Below, piece by piece: positions 1 through 7,871 of a stretch of 64,000 bases of DNA. The stretch is from Salinisphaera sp052044135. Lineage in GTDB: Bacteria; Pseudomonadota; Gammaproteobacteria; Nevskiales; Salinisphaeraceae. The notes under the pieces are model-generated. The model did no database searches. It saw nothing but the letters and a program-made list of their open reading frames with translations, and had not been told where the DNA came from. How positions within the stretch are numbered: position 1 is the first letter of the stretch; each line of letters opens with the position of its first letter. Made by a program: the position numbers and the translations under genes. The stretch is from assembly GCF_052044135.1 (NCBI RefSeq), contig NZ_JBQDYF010000015.1:21525-85524 (forward strand), in the 5' to 3' direction.

Positions 1-62
1 GGCGCCTGGCCGGGCTCGCCATCGATCTGACCGAAGCGGCCGACACACCCGGGACCGGATGA
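1..62 (+). CDS. C-terminal end of an unidentified protein (5' end outside window)
   Basis: In the third forward frame the first bases read RLAGLAIDLTEAADTPGTG and then TGA at 60-62. The composition resembles genuine coding sequence, so this is probably the tail of a gene starting before the window. Too little is present for a functional call, and chance is possible over 19 codons. Confidence 0.35.
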   Translation, partial: RLAGLAIDLTEAADTPGTG

Positions 63-801
63 ACGCGCGGCAGAAGCCGATCGCGATGCGCGAACGCAGC
101 CGCGTTGTTCACCTCACTCGGCACCGGGCTGGCGCACGATCCGGGCCAACCGCTGACCTCGGCCCGCACAACCTCGTCAGCCGGGCACTCGCGGGCGCGC
201 GCGTGACGGCTGCCCCCAGGCCGATCTTCTGCTACGCGCCGAATACGGGATCCAGCGGCCGGCCCAAGTCATTTCTCATCTGCGCGACTTCGCGCGAGGG
301 CCGGCCGACGATGCTCCGGTCGTCGTTGTTTCCCGTGCCCGGCGAAGTGCGCGAATGGCGGCCGCCGAGCCCTCGATCCGAGCGGGTTTCGTTTCAATGG
401 CCGGACAAGCGCGAACTCAGAGCCATCGAACTGCCGATGGCGCGCATCTTCACCCGACAGGTACGGCGCCACCTCCTCGGCAACGCCATCGAGGCGCTCG
501 CCCCTTCGCCGGCCGCGCCCCACGAGTGCCGGATCACGCGGGGCGTGGACAACAACGGGCGCAGCACCGACGCCGACGGGGCAGCCGTTGCCGGCGTTCA
601 CCACCACCCAGCGCAGCGGCCTCGGCCCGGGATCGAGCGTCCGCCGCTCACGCGCGCAGTCACGGCGGCGATCCTTGTCTCATCAGTCACGGCCGCGATG
701 ACGGCCAGCCGAGCTGTTTCATGCCGAGGCTGCCGCGCCGATTCACCGCCGCCTGAAACGGCCGCTCCGGTCCGCGACCACCGCCGGCCGCGGCGGCCCG
801 C
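63..801. other. No convincing gene (739 bp)
   Basis: Long frames exist on both strands, but they are arginine/proline-rich, have no clear ribosome-binding site and no family motif. One reverse-strand stretch (about 230-390) reads a plausible C-terminal peptide including SREVAQMRNDLGRPLDPVF before a stop, but an in-frame stop lies close upstream. It may be a decayed gene end. Confidence 0.4.
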
Positions 802-1227
802 TCAACGCGGCGGATGCAACAGCCGCATGATCACGGCAAAGCCCAGACCGTAGGCCGCATTGGCCGCCAGCACCACGCCGATCGCGTTCATCGCATAACC
901 GCCCAGCGATACGCCGAACACCACGCCGCCCAGCCAGGGCGTGATCGCTGCGGCGGCACCGGTCAGCAGCACGCCGCCCAGAATGATCGCGCCGACGTAA
1001 TAGCCCGCCGCTTCGGCACGGCGTACGAGCGACCAGACCACCAGGCCCCACAGCGCGCCCCAGAGCGCCAGCCATGCCACGACGGGTATGCCGGTCCCCG
1101 GCAGATCCTGCGGGCTCCAGCTCGTGGTGTCCGCAATCGACAGGCGATCGAACAGCCAGAGCAACCCCTGATTGAAACCGAGCATGGCGATAAGCCCGGC
1201 AACAAACGCCTTGATGAACGCAAACAT
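802..1227 (-). CDS. Small integral membrane protein, function unknown
   Basis: A 141-residue protein with four hydrophobic, Gly/Ala-rich stretches: near the N-terminus, around residues 45-65, 75-95 and at the C-terminal third. It is therefore likely an inner-membrane protein. The start MFAFIKAFVAG is chosen over the longer upstream frame because AGGAGAG lies just before it and the upstream extension is not membrane-like. It lies 64 bp after the glutathione transferase gene on the same strand and may be cotranscribed. I recognise no family motif, so no function is assigned. Confidence 0.6.
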   Translation of the reverse strand: MFAFIKAFVAGLIAMLGFNQGLLWLFDRLSIADTTSWSPQDLPGTGIPVVAWLALWGALWGLVVWSLVRRAEAAGYYVGAIILGGVLLTGAAAAITPWLGGVVFGVSLGGYAMNAIGVVLAANAAYGLGFAVIMRLLHPPR

Positions 1228-1291
1228 GACCTCTCTCCTGACGATCGATGAGCCCGGGGGCTGACGAAGGCCGGAATTGTACTGGTCGCGC

Positions 1292-2011
1292 TCAGTCGCG
1301 CGAAGATGGCTGCGCCGTATCCGCGGTCTGCTCGAACAGTCGCCGCCGTGCCGCCTCGTTTTTCGGCTGGCCGCCCCGCCACTGCTTGCCGAGATCCACA
1401 CCGCGCTGGACCGCGGGGCGTTGCTTGATGCGCTGGCGCCAGGCCGCGACTCGCGGAAATTCGTCCAGCGGCTGCCCCATGGCCCTGGCGATCAACACCC
1501 ATGGCCAGTTTATGATATCGGCGATGGTATACGTCTCGCCGACCAGGTAATCGCGATCGGCCAGCCGTCGCTCCAGCACGCCGAGGCAGCGATGATACTC
1601 GTTGCGATAGCGTGTCTCGGAATACGCATGTTCGCCCGGTGCGTAGTTGACATAATGGCTCATCTGCCCGCCCATGGGGCCGAGATTGCCGACCTGCCAG
1701 AACAGCCATTCGTCGATCTGGGTGCGAAGACGCGCGTCCGGCGGGTACAACGCGCCGGTCCTTTGCGCCAGATAGCGCGCGATCGCGCCCGATTCGAACA
1801 CCGACACCGCGCCCTCGCCGCAGTCGGGCGGCGGGGCATGATCGACGATGGCCGGCATGCGGTTATTCGGCGATATCGCCAGAAACGCGGGGTCAAACTG
1901 ATCCCCCGCATTGATATCCACCGCAATGGTCCGGTACGCGAGGCCCAGTTCCTCGAGCAGGATCGAGATCTTCCAGCCGTTGGGCGTGGGCCAGTAATAG
2001 AAATCGATCAT
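1292..2011 (-). CDS. yfcG: Glutathione S-transferase, YfcG-like (Nu class)
   Basis: A 239-residue cytosolic protein. The N-terminal thioredoxin-like domain (about residues 1-85) begins MIDFYYWPTPNGWKISILLE. It has the PTPNG motif typical of YfcG and related Nu-class enzymes, the SPNNRMPAIVD cis-proline region and the FESGAI glutathione-binding segment. The helical C-terminal domain contains WLFWQVGNLGPM and the YTIADI N-capping motif. Family members have disulfide-bond reductase or peroxidase activity with glutathione. The start codon overlaps the stop of the upstream CoA-transferase gene (ATGA), indicating translational coupling. The last 25 residues are a basic, low-complexity tail. Confidence 0.88.
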   Translation of the reverse strand: MIDFYYWPTPNGWKISILLEELGLAYRTIAVDINAGDQFDPAFLAISPNNRMPAIVDHAPPPDCGEGAVSVFESGAIARYLAQRTGALYPPDARLRTQIDEWLFWQVGNLGPMGGQMSHYVNYAPGEHAYSETRYRNEYHRCLGVLERRLADRDYLVGETYTIADIINWPWVLIARAMGQPLDEFPRVAAWRQRIKQRPAVQRGVDLGKQWRGGQPKNEAARRRLFEQTADTAQPSSRD

Positions 2012-3219
2012 CCGGGGTTGCCTTGCGTATCGGCGACAGCCACGGCGCCACTGTCGATCAGGGCCGCGATCGCGGCGGCGTCGTAACCGGCGTCCGCAAG
2101 CACCGATCGGGTATCGGCGGCCAGCGGTGGGGCGCCGCGCATGGGCATCTCACCAGCTGCGGAAAAACGCGCCGCCGGCCGGGCCTGACGCAGGCGCCCG
2201 GCGATAGCGTGATCGGTTTCCAGCACACTGCCGTTGGCCCGGATCTGTGGATGATCGACCAGATCCGAACGCGTGAGCACCGGCGCACAGGGCACACCAT
2301 ATGCCGTCAGCCGCTCGAGCCAGTGTTCCGCACTGGCTCGGCGCAGTCGCTCCTGGGTCAACGCCAGCCGGGCATCGATGTTGTCCTGACGATCCGCCGG
2401 CGTCGCGAAACGCGGATCGTCGCGCCAATGCGGGGTTTCCAGGGCCTCGGTGAGCGCCTGCCATTGGGCGTCGGTCTGCACCGCGACACTGATATAACCC
2501 GTGGTGGTCTGGTAAATCAGATCGATGAAACTGGCGGCCTGCGACTGGTCCATGTCGGCCCCGACGAACGTCTGGCTGTTCATGTCGGAATGCCAGAGAA
2601 AATCGATCACGGCGTCGAGCATCGACAACTGTATGTGCTGCCCGCCACCGCCGTTGGCCCGGGCGAGCAAGGCAGCCGTGATCGCCTGCGCGGCGACATA
2701 ACCGGTGAGCTTGTCGGGCAGGATCGTGCGAACCAGCCGCGGTCGCGCCACGTCCGAGCCGCCCTGAATGCTGGCCAGCCCCGACAGCGCCTGCACCAGC
2801 GGATCGTAGACCGGCCTGGCCGCATACGGCCCGTCCGCGCCGAAACCGCTGATCGATACATAGATGATATCCGGCGCCACCTCCCGGATGGCCGCTTCAC
2901 CGATGCCGATGCGCTCGGCCACGCCCGGCCGGAAATTCTGCACGAACACATCGGACGTCGCGGCAATACGTTTGAGCACGGCCAGACCCTCGGCATGCTT
3001 CAGATCCAGGGCGATCGAACGCTTGTTGCGATTGTTGTTCAGAAAGCTGGCCGACATGCCCGCCCGACGATTCGAGGCCAGGCGGGTGTAATCGCCCACC
3101 CCGGGGCGCTCCACCTTGATCACGTCGGCCCCCTGGTCGGCCAGTTGCATGGTGGCCAGCGGGCCGGAAATCATGGCCGTCATATCGCAGACGCGATATC
3201 CGTTCAAAGGCTGTTTCAT
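2008..3219 (-). CDS. CaiB/BaiF (family III) CoA-transferase
   Basis: About 403 residues starting MKQPLNGYRVCDMT. The N-terminal Rossmann-like region has ISGPLATMQLADQGADVIKV, followed by RNKRSIALDLK and the conserved FRPG segment VQNFRPGVAERIG; these are hallmarks of formyl-CoA/carnitine CoA-transferases. The enzyme would move CoA between carboxylic acids, but the substrate cannot be read from sequence. The expected active-site aspartate region of the family lies in the middle domain. The gene overlaps the glutathione transferase start by four bases. The start codon lies only 11 bp from the end of the 3231-3389 inverted-repeat element and has no good ribosome-binding site; a start 27 bp upstream would lie inside the element. 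Confidence 0.87.
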   Translation of the reverse strand: MKQPLNGYRVCDMTAMISGPLATMQLADQGADVIKVERPGVGDYTRLASNRRAGMSASFLNNNRNKRSIALDLKHAEGLAVLKRIAATSDVFVQNFRPGVAERIGIGEAAIREVAPDIIYVSISGFGADGPYAARPVYDPLVQALSGLASIQGGSDVARPRLVRTILPDKLTGYVAAQAITAALLARANGGGGQHIQLSMLDAVIDFLWHSDMNSQTFVGADMDQSQAASFIDLIYQTTTGYISVAVQTDAQWQALTEALETPHWRDDPRFATPADRQDNIDARLALTQERLRRASAEHWLERLTAYGVPCAPVLTRSDLVDHPQIRANGSVLETDHAIAGRLRQARPAARFSAAGEMPMRGAPPLAADTRSVLADAGYDAAAIAALIDSGAVAVADTQGNPG

Positions 3220-3230
3220 GGGTCTCAGCA

Positions 3231-3389
3231 GTGTCCTGTAACGCAAATTCGCCGCACTATTTCGGCGCTTTTTCGCGCCATGCGGCGTTGTGGCGATTCG
3301 CCGTATTCCCTGATACGGCTCATCACCGCGCCTTGCCTGACACGAAAAATCACGCGAAATCCATGACGTGAACTTACGTTACAGGACAC
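3231..3389. mobile_element. 159-bp MITE-like element with terminal inverted repeats
   Basis: The left end GTGTCCTGTAACGCAAATTC and the reverse complement of the right end, GTGTCCTGTAACGTAAGTTC, match at 18 of 20 positions. The interior has no transposase gene. No clear target-site duplication is visible. It sits between the CoA-transferase and SDR genes, 11 bp from the CoA-transferase start. A shorter, diverged relative lies at about 63849-63938, and the 38032-38309 element begins with a similar GTGYCCTRT tip. Confidence 0.7.
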
Positions 3390-3550
3390 AAGGGCCTGCT
3401 GCTGTTCCACGCGACCCCCGAGGGCGCGCCTGGGCTATCCACGCGGTGGCCAGCCGGCGGGCCGGGCGAAAATCCGCGGCCCTGTCGGCGGTTTTGTTCG
3501 GCGCCCACGCGGCGCACTATCGGCGGTGCAATCCAAGCCATTTTTCCGGC

Positions 3551-4327
3551 ATGACCGCTTCCGACAAAATCTGTCTGATCACCGGCGCGGCCCAGGGCAT
3601 CGGCCGCGCCATCGCGCGACGCCTGATGACCGATGGCCATATCGTGTGGTGTCTGGACCGCGATCCAGCGGCGCTCGACGACCTGCGCGCCGACCCGGGC
3701 AACTGCGCACACGCGAATAATGTATTCACGACTGTCGCGGATGTTGCCTGCGAAGCCGATATACAGGCCGCCACGGCCGCAATCCGGGACCGGCACGGCC
3801 GGCTCGATCTGGTGGTCAACAATGCCGGCATCGCAGCGCCGTTCAACGGCCCGGTGGAACAACTGGCGCTGGCCGACTGGCACCGCGTCATCGACGTCAA
3901 CCTGACCGGCGTCTTCCTGGTGACCAAGCATACCGTCCCGCTGCTGCGCGGACGGCCAAACGCCGCCATCGTCAACATGGCCTCCAGCCGCGCCTATCAG
4001 TCGGAACCGCAGACCGAGGCTTATGCCGCCGCCAAGGGCGGCATCGAAACCCTGACCCACGCGCTGGCGATGAGCCTCGGCCCGGCGATCCGGGTCAACG
4101 CCGTCGCGCCCGGCTGGATCGATGTGCGCGGCGAGCAGGCCGGCGCCGATGTCCCGCCCCCTTTGCGCGCGGTGGATCACGCCCAGCATCCGACCGGCCG
4201 CGTCGGTATCGGCGCGGACATCGCCGGCGTGGTGGCGTTTCTGGCCGGCCCCGACGCCGCCTTCATCACCGGCCAGACGCTGATCGCCGACGGCGGCATG
4301 ACGCGAAAGATGATCTACGCCCATTGA
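3551..4327 (+). CDS. Short-chain dehydrogenase/reductase (SDR)
   Basis: A 258-residue classical SDR starting MTASDKICLITGAAQG. It has the nucleotide-binding TGAAQGIGRAI motif near residue 12, the NNAG motif around 90 and the catalytic pair in AYAAAKGG (YxxxK) around 157, preceded by the serine of MASSRAY. The C-terminal GQTLIADGG is typical of beta-ketoacyl-ACP-reductase-like members. It probably oxidises or reduces a secondary alcohol or ketone with NAD(P)(H); the substrate is unknown. The frame is open further upstream into the 3231-3389 element, but homology-like sequence begins only at this ATG. Confidence 0.87.
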   Translation: MTASDKICLITGAAQGIGRAIARRLMTDGHIVWCLDRDPAALDDLRADPGNCAHANNVFTTVADVACEADIQAATAAIRDRHGRLDLVVNNAGIAAPFNGPVEQLALADWHRVIDVNLTGVFLVTKHTVPLLRGRPNAAIVNMASSRAYQSEPQTEAYAAAKGGIETLTHALAMSLGPAIRVNAVAPGWIDVRGEQAGADVPPPLRAVDHAQHPTGRVGIGADIAGVVAFLAGPDAAFITGQTLIADGGMTRKMIYAH

Positions 4328-4361
4328 CCCAACGGCTGTATGCCGGCGGAAATGCACGCCG

Positions 4362-4393
4362 AAAAAAAGCCGCCGCTGGCGTCCAGCGGCGGC
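4362..4393 (-). terminator. Rho-independent terminator of the MHS transporter gene
   Basis: A perfect 11-bp stem (GCCGCCGCTGG / CCAGCGGCGGC) with a three-base loop at 4369-4393. On the minus strand it is followed by seven T residues (4362-4368). It lies about 20 bp past the stop codon of the minus-strand transporter gene. Confidence 0.88.
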
Positions 4394-4414
4394 TCATGGC
4401 GTGCGGCAACCGGA

Positions 4415-5785
4415 TCAGGCCGCTGGCGCCGGCTGCTTCTGCGGGCCGCCGCCGCCGGTCCCGCTGCCGCGGGCATACTGGGCCTTCGAACCCGGCAATG
4501 GCCGGGCGGCGGTCTCCGGGATGAGGAGTATGGGAATGAGCGCGATGGCGGCCGCGGTCATCAGATAGAACGCCGGCACCGACTTGTCGCCGGTGACACC
4601 GATCAACCACTGGATGACATACGGCGCCGTGCCACCAAACAACGCGGTCGAAATGTTGTAGGCGATCGCGAACCCGCCGTAGCGCACGTTGGTGGGGAAG
4701 ATCGCCGGCAACGTGGCCGGCATGGTCCCGGCCAACGAGACCGTCAGCAGCCCGAGAATCACCAGACCGGCGACGATGCCCCACACCTCGGTCGTCTGCA
4801 GCATGACGAACGCCGGATACGACAACAGGATGAAGCCGGTGCAAGCGCCGACCAGCACCGGCTTGCGCCCGATCCGGTCCGACAGCGCGCCGAACAGGTA
4901 GATCACACACATCATGCCGACCATGGTGACCACCAGCAGCAGGGTGGACTCGATCGAGCCGATGTGGAGTTCCGACGTGAGATAGGAAGGCAGGTAGGTC
5001 AGGATCGCGTAGTAGGCGACATTGAGAATCAGCACGAGCCCCATGCAGAGCATGAGCTGACGCAGGTGGTTGGAGACCACCTCGCCCAGCGAGCCCTTGG
5101 CTTCGCCCTTCTCCTTGACCGCCTCGAATGCGGGGCTGTCCTCAAGCTTGAGCCGCAGATACAAGCCGAACAGGCCCAGCGGGGCAGCGAACAGGAACGG
5201 GATGCGCCAGCCCCAGCTGTGGAAGGCGGCGTCGCCCATGATCATATGCGTGCCCAGCACCAGCAGCGCCCCGAAGATATAGCCACCCAGGGTGCCGAAT
5301 TCCAGGAAACTCGCCAGGAAGCCGCGATTGCTGTCAGGCGAATACTCACAGATGAATGTCGCGGCCCCGCCGTATTCGCCCCCGGTGGAAAATCCCTGCA
5401 CCAGGCGGGCCAGGACGAGAAGGATGGGCGCCCAGATGCCGATGGCCTGGAAACTCGGCAGCACGCCGATGGCGAAGGTGCCGATCGACATCAGGATGAT
5501 GGTCGTCGCCAGGACAGCCGAGCGCCCGATCTTGTCGCCCAGCGGGCCGAAGAACAGGCCGCCCAGAGGGCGAACCATGAACGCCACGGCAAAGCCCGCG
5601 AACGCGGCAAGCAAGGCCGCCGAATTGCTGTGCGAAGGAAAGAAAACGCTGCCGATGGTGGCCGCCATATAGGAATAGACACTGAAATCGAACCATTCCA
5701 GTGCATTGCCCATGGCGGCCGCCACAACGGCCCGTTGTACGTCGTCACTGTCGACAGAAAAGCTGTCGTCGCTCGTGTCGCTCAT
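4415..5785 (-). CDS. MFS transporter of the metabolite:H+ symporter (ProP-like) family
   Basis: A 456-residue inner-membrane transporter with about 12 hydrophobic segments. Family motifs are clear: NALEWFDFSVYSY in the first helix, MVRPLGGLFFGPLGDKIGR around residues 75-95 (the loop 2-3 signature), and LARLVQGFSTGGEYGG around 125-140. These place it with ProP, ShiA and KgtP-type proton symporters of osmolytes or organic acids. It lacks the C-terminal coiled coil of E. coli ProP, so osmosensing like ProP is not supported. It is monocistronic: a strong terminator follows and osmC diverges upstream. Confidence 0.87.
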   Translation of the reverse strand: MSDTSDDSFSVDSDDVQRAVVAAAMGNALEWFDFSVYSYMAATIGSVFFPSHSNSAALLAAFAGFAVAFMVRPLGGLFFGPLGDKIGRSAVLATTIILMSIGTFAIGVLPSFQAIGIWAPILLVLARLVQGFSTGGEYGGAATFICEYSPDSNRGFLASFLEFGTLGGYIFGALLVLGTHMIMGDAAFHSWGWRIPFLFAAPLGLFGLYLRLKLEDSPAFEAVKEKGEAKGSLGEVVSNHLRQLMLCMGLVLILNVAYYAILTYLPSYLTSELHIGSIESTLLLVVTMVGMMCVIYLFGALSDRIGRKPVLVGACTGFILLSYPAFVMLQTTEVWGIVAGLVILGLLTVSLAGTMPATLPAIFPTNVRYGGFAIAYNISTALFGGTAPYVIQWLIGVTGDKSVPAFYLMTAAAIALIPILLIPETAARPLPGSKAQYARGSGTGGGGPQKQPAPAA

Positions 5786-5981
5786 TGTTGTCGGGAAAGC
5801 CCGTGTTATCGAGTCGTCTTTCGAACCTAGCAGTATCCCGGGAGCTCCACAAATACGGAATCAGCCGAATTGCAGCGCATTGCCGGCATCGTTCGCTGCC
5901 CGCGAAGCAGCCATGATCTTGTCTTATGATGGTGTGCCCCTTAGATTCAGTGGGCACGTCGAAACCGCAAAGGAGCAATCA

Positions 5982-6407
5982 ATGCCCGTACGCAAGGCCA
6001 ATGCCCAGTGGCAGGGTGATCTGAAGTCCGGCAAAGGCAATATGGCGCTGGGAAGCGGTGCCTTTGAAGGGCAATTCTCATACACGACCCGCTTCGAGGA
6101 AGGCACCGGCACCAATCCGGAGGAGTTGCTGGGAGCGGCCCATGCGGGCTGTTTTTCGATGCAGTTTTCCGCCATGCTCGCCGCCGACGGGCATACGCCC
6201 GATTCGATCCGGACCGAGGCCAAGGTGCACTTCTCGCTCGACGACACGCCCACGATTACGCAGGTCGATCTGATCTGCCATGGCAAGGTCCCGGGCCTCG
6301 ACGAAGAAACGTTCCGCCAGACTGCCAACAAGGCCAAGGATGCCTGTCCGGTCTCGCGCCTGTTCAAGGGCGCCGAGATCACGCTCACGGCCGCTCTGGA
6401 CGGCTGA
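5982..6407 (+). CDS. osmC: OsmC-type organic hydroperoxide reductase
   Basis: A 141-residue OsmC-family peroxidase starting MPVRKANAQWQGDL, with AAAGGAG seven bases before the ATG. The two redox cysteines are visible: one in AAHAGCFSMQF around residue 57 and one in DACPVSRLFKG near residue 125. The NPEELLGAAHAGCFSM motif is the family signature. The enzyme reduces organic hydroperoxides using dithiols. Length and spacing are those of the OsmC subgroup rather than Ohr. It is a single-gene unit closed by a terminator; an OhrR-type regulator occurs elsewhere (19233-19688), but no operator link is visible. Confidence 0.93.
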   Translation: MPVRKANAQWQGDLKSGKGNMALGSGAFEGQFSYTTRFEEGTGTNPEELLGAAHAGCFSMQFSAMLAADGHTPDSIRTEAKVHFSLDDTPTITQVDLICHGKVPGLDEETFRQTANKAKDACPVSRLFKGAEITLTAALDG

Positions 6408-6433
6408 TCGCGTCGATCGAAAGCATGACCGCG

Positions 6434-6458
6434 AGCCGGGCTTCGGGCCCGGCTTTTT
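6434..6458 (+). terminator. Rho-independent terminator after osmC
   Basis: The stem AGCCGGGC / GCCCGGCT (8 bp) with loop TTCGG is followed by TTTTT, 27 bp past the osmC stop. The sequence after the stem, GGCTTTTTCATGGGC, is nearly identical to that after the next terminator (7828-7855). Confidence 0.9.
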
Positions 6459-6581
6459 CATGGGCCGCGGGCCACCCACCGGGCATCGGACAATCAATTG
6501 CGCTGCCGGCATTGTATTTTTGTCGATCGTCGCAACGTTCGAAGGCTCATGAACAAAGCACGCAAACACCAAGAGGCCAAC

Positions 6582-7064
6582 ATGCAAGCGCAGCGCGACA
6601 ACGTCGTCAGTATCCATTACGTCCTGCGCGATACCGAGGGCGAAATCATCGATCAGTCGAGCGAAGGGCAGCCGCTCGCCTATCTGCACGGTCACGAAAA
6701 CATTGTGCCGGGCCTGGAGAAGGCCATCGAAGGCTGCGCCGAGGGCGACGAAGTGCGCGCCACGGTCGAGCCCGAGGAAGGCTATGGCCCCTATCGCGAC
6801 GAGCTGGTACAGAAAGTGAACCGCGAAGCGTTTCAGGGCGTGGACGAACTCGCCCCGGGCATGAGTTTCCGCGCCGAGTCGGATGCCGGCCCGATGATCG
6901 TCACGATCAAGGATGTCGAGGGCGATGAGGTCACGGTTGACGGCAACCACGTGCTCGCCGGCCAGACGCTGGATTTCACGGTTAACGTCGCCGATATCCG
7001 CCCGGCGACCGACACCGAGCTCGAGCACGGGCACGTCCACGACGAAAATCACGCCCACGAATAA
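6582..7064 (+). CDS. slyD: FKBP-type peptidyl-prolyl isomerase, SlyD-like
   Basis: A 160-residue protein starting MQAQRDNVVSIHYVLRD. It has the FKBP fold strands, the insert-in-flap chaperone region after YGPYRDELVQKV (about residues 68-130) and the FKBP C-terminal strand LDFTVNVADIRPAT. The tail is histidine-rich (HGHVHDENHAHE), a short version of the nickel-binding tail of SlyD. Function: cis-trans prolyl isomerisation and metal handling or chaperoning in the cytosol. An alternative ATG lies 33 bp upstream (MNKARKHQEAN), but the family starts near the chosen codon, which has AGAGG before it. Confidence 0.9.
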   Translation: MQAQRDNVVSIHYVLRDTEGEIIDQSSEGQPLAYLHGHENIVPGLEKAIEGCAEGDEVRATVEPEEGYGPYRDELVQKVNREAFQGVDELAPGMSFRAESDAGPMIVTIKDVEGDEVTVDGNHVLAGQTLDFTVNVADIRPATDTELEHGHVHDENHAHE

Positions 7065-7109
7065 CCGGCGTGCGGTGGCATCCACACGGATTCGAATCAG
7101 GAGGCAGTC

Positions 7110-7799
7110 ATGCGTGACGCGGTTCTGCTGATCACGGGCGGGTCCACCGGCATCGGGGCCGCAACCGCTCGCGCGGCCGTGGCGGAAGGCTGGCGCGTGG
7201 CACTCGCCGCGCGTACCGCCGCCACGCTGGGCAGCCTGGTCGACGAACTGGGCGGGCAAGCCATCGCCATCACCTGCGACGTCACCGACAAGGCTTCGCA
7301 GCAAGCGATGGTGGACACGACACTCGAGCGTTTCGGGCGCATCGACGCCGTATTTGCCAACGCCGGCATTGGCGGCAAACCGGGCGGTTTCACTGGCGCC
7401 GACAGCGACGTCTGGAAGGACATGATCCTGACCAACGTCTACGGCGTCGGCCTGACCATCCAGTGTACCGCGCAAGCCCTCAAGGCCAGCCGGGGGCATC
7501 TGCTGATCACGGGCTCGGCGGCCGGCCGGGTGACCCTCCCGGGGTCGATGTACAGCGCGACCAAATGGGCGGTCTCCGCGATCGGCTATGGCGTTCGAGA
7601 GGAGTTGCGGGGTACTGGGGTGCGTACCACGCTGATCGAACCGGGCATGGTCGATACCCCGTTCTTCGATGATCGCCCCGAACACGCCCTGAGCGATCGC
7701 GACATCGCCGCCTCGGTGATGTACGCGCTCTCGCAGCCGGCCCACGTGGATGTCAACGAAATCCTGGTTCGCCCGACACCACCGGTCGACGACGGCTGA
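7110..7799 (+). CDS. Short-chain dehydrogenase/reductase (SDR)
   Basis: A 229-residue SDR beginning MRDAVLLITGGSTGIGAAT, with AGGAGG six bases upstream of the ATG. Motifs: TGGSTGIG at 9-16, ANAGIGG near 86, ITGSAAGR around 133 and YSATK (catalytic Tyr/Lys) around 150, followed by EPGMVDTPFF. The shape is that of short oxidoreductases without known substrate. It is separated from slyD by 45 bp and may be read from it; a terminator follows 29 bp past the stop. Confidence 0.87.
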   Translation: MRDAVLLITGGSTGIGAATARAAVAEGWRVALAARTAATLGSLVDELGGQAIAITCDVTDKASQQAMVDTTLERFGRIDAVFANAGIGGKPGGFTGADSDVWKDMILTNVYGVGLTIQCTAQALKASRGHLLITGSAAGRVTLPGSMYSATKWAVSAIGYGVREELRGTGVRTTLIEPGMVDTPFFDDRPEHALSDRDIAASVMYALSQPAHVDVNEILVRPTPPVDDG

Positions 7800-7827
7800 C
7801 GCGCACACCGGGCACAGGCCGCCATGC

Positions 7828-7855
7828 AAAGCCGTCTTTTCCGAGACGGCTTTTT
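7828..7855 (+). terminator. Rho-independent terminator after the SDR gene
   Basis: AAGCCGTCT / AGACGGCTT form a 9-10 bp stem around a short T-rich loop, followed by a T-run reaching 7855. Confidence 0.9.
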
Positions 7856-7871
7856 CATGGGCGCGAAGACG

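Noticed and set aside
59..853. 264-codon forward frame
   Set aside because: Arginine- and proline-rich translation, no ribosome-binding site, overlaps the real membrane-protein gene end on the other strand; a GC-driven shadow.
7086..7110. GATTCGAATC as a possible tRNA T-loop
   Set aside because: No cloverleaf arms or CCA end; it is the leader of an SDR gene.
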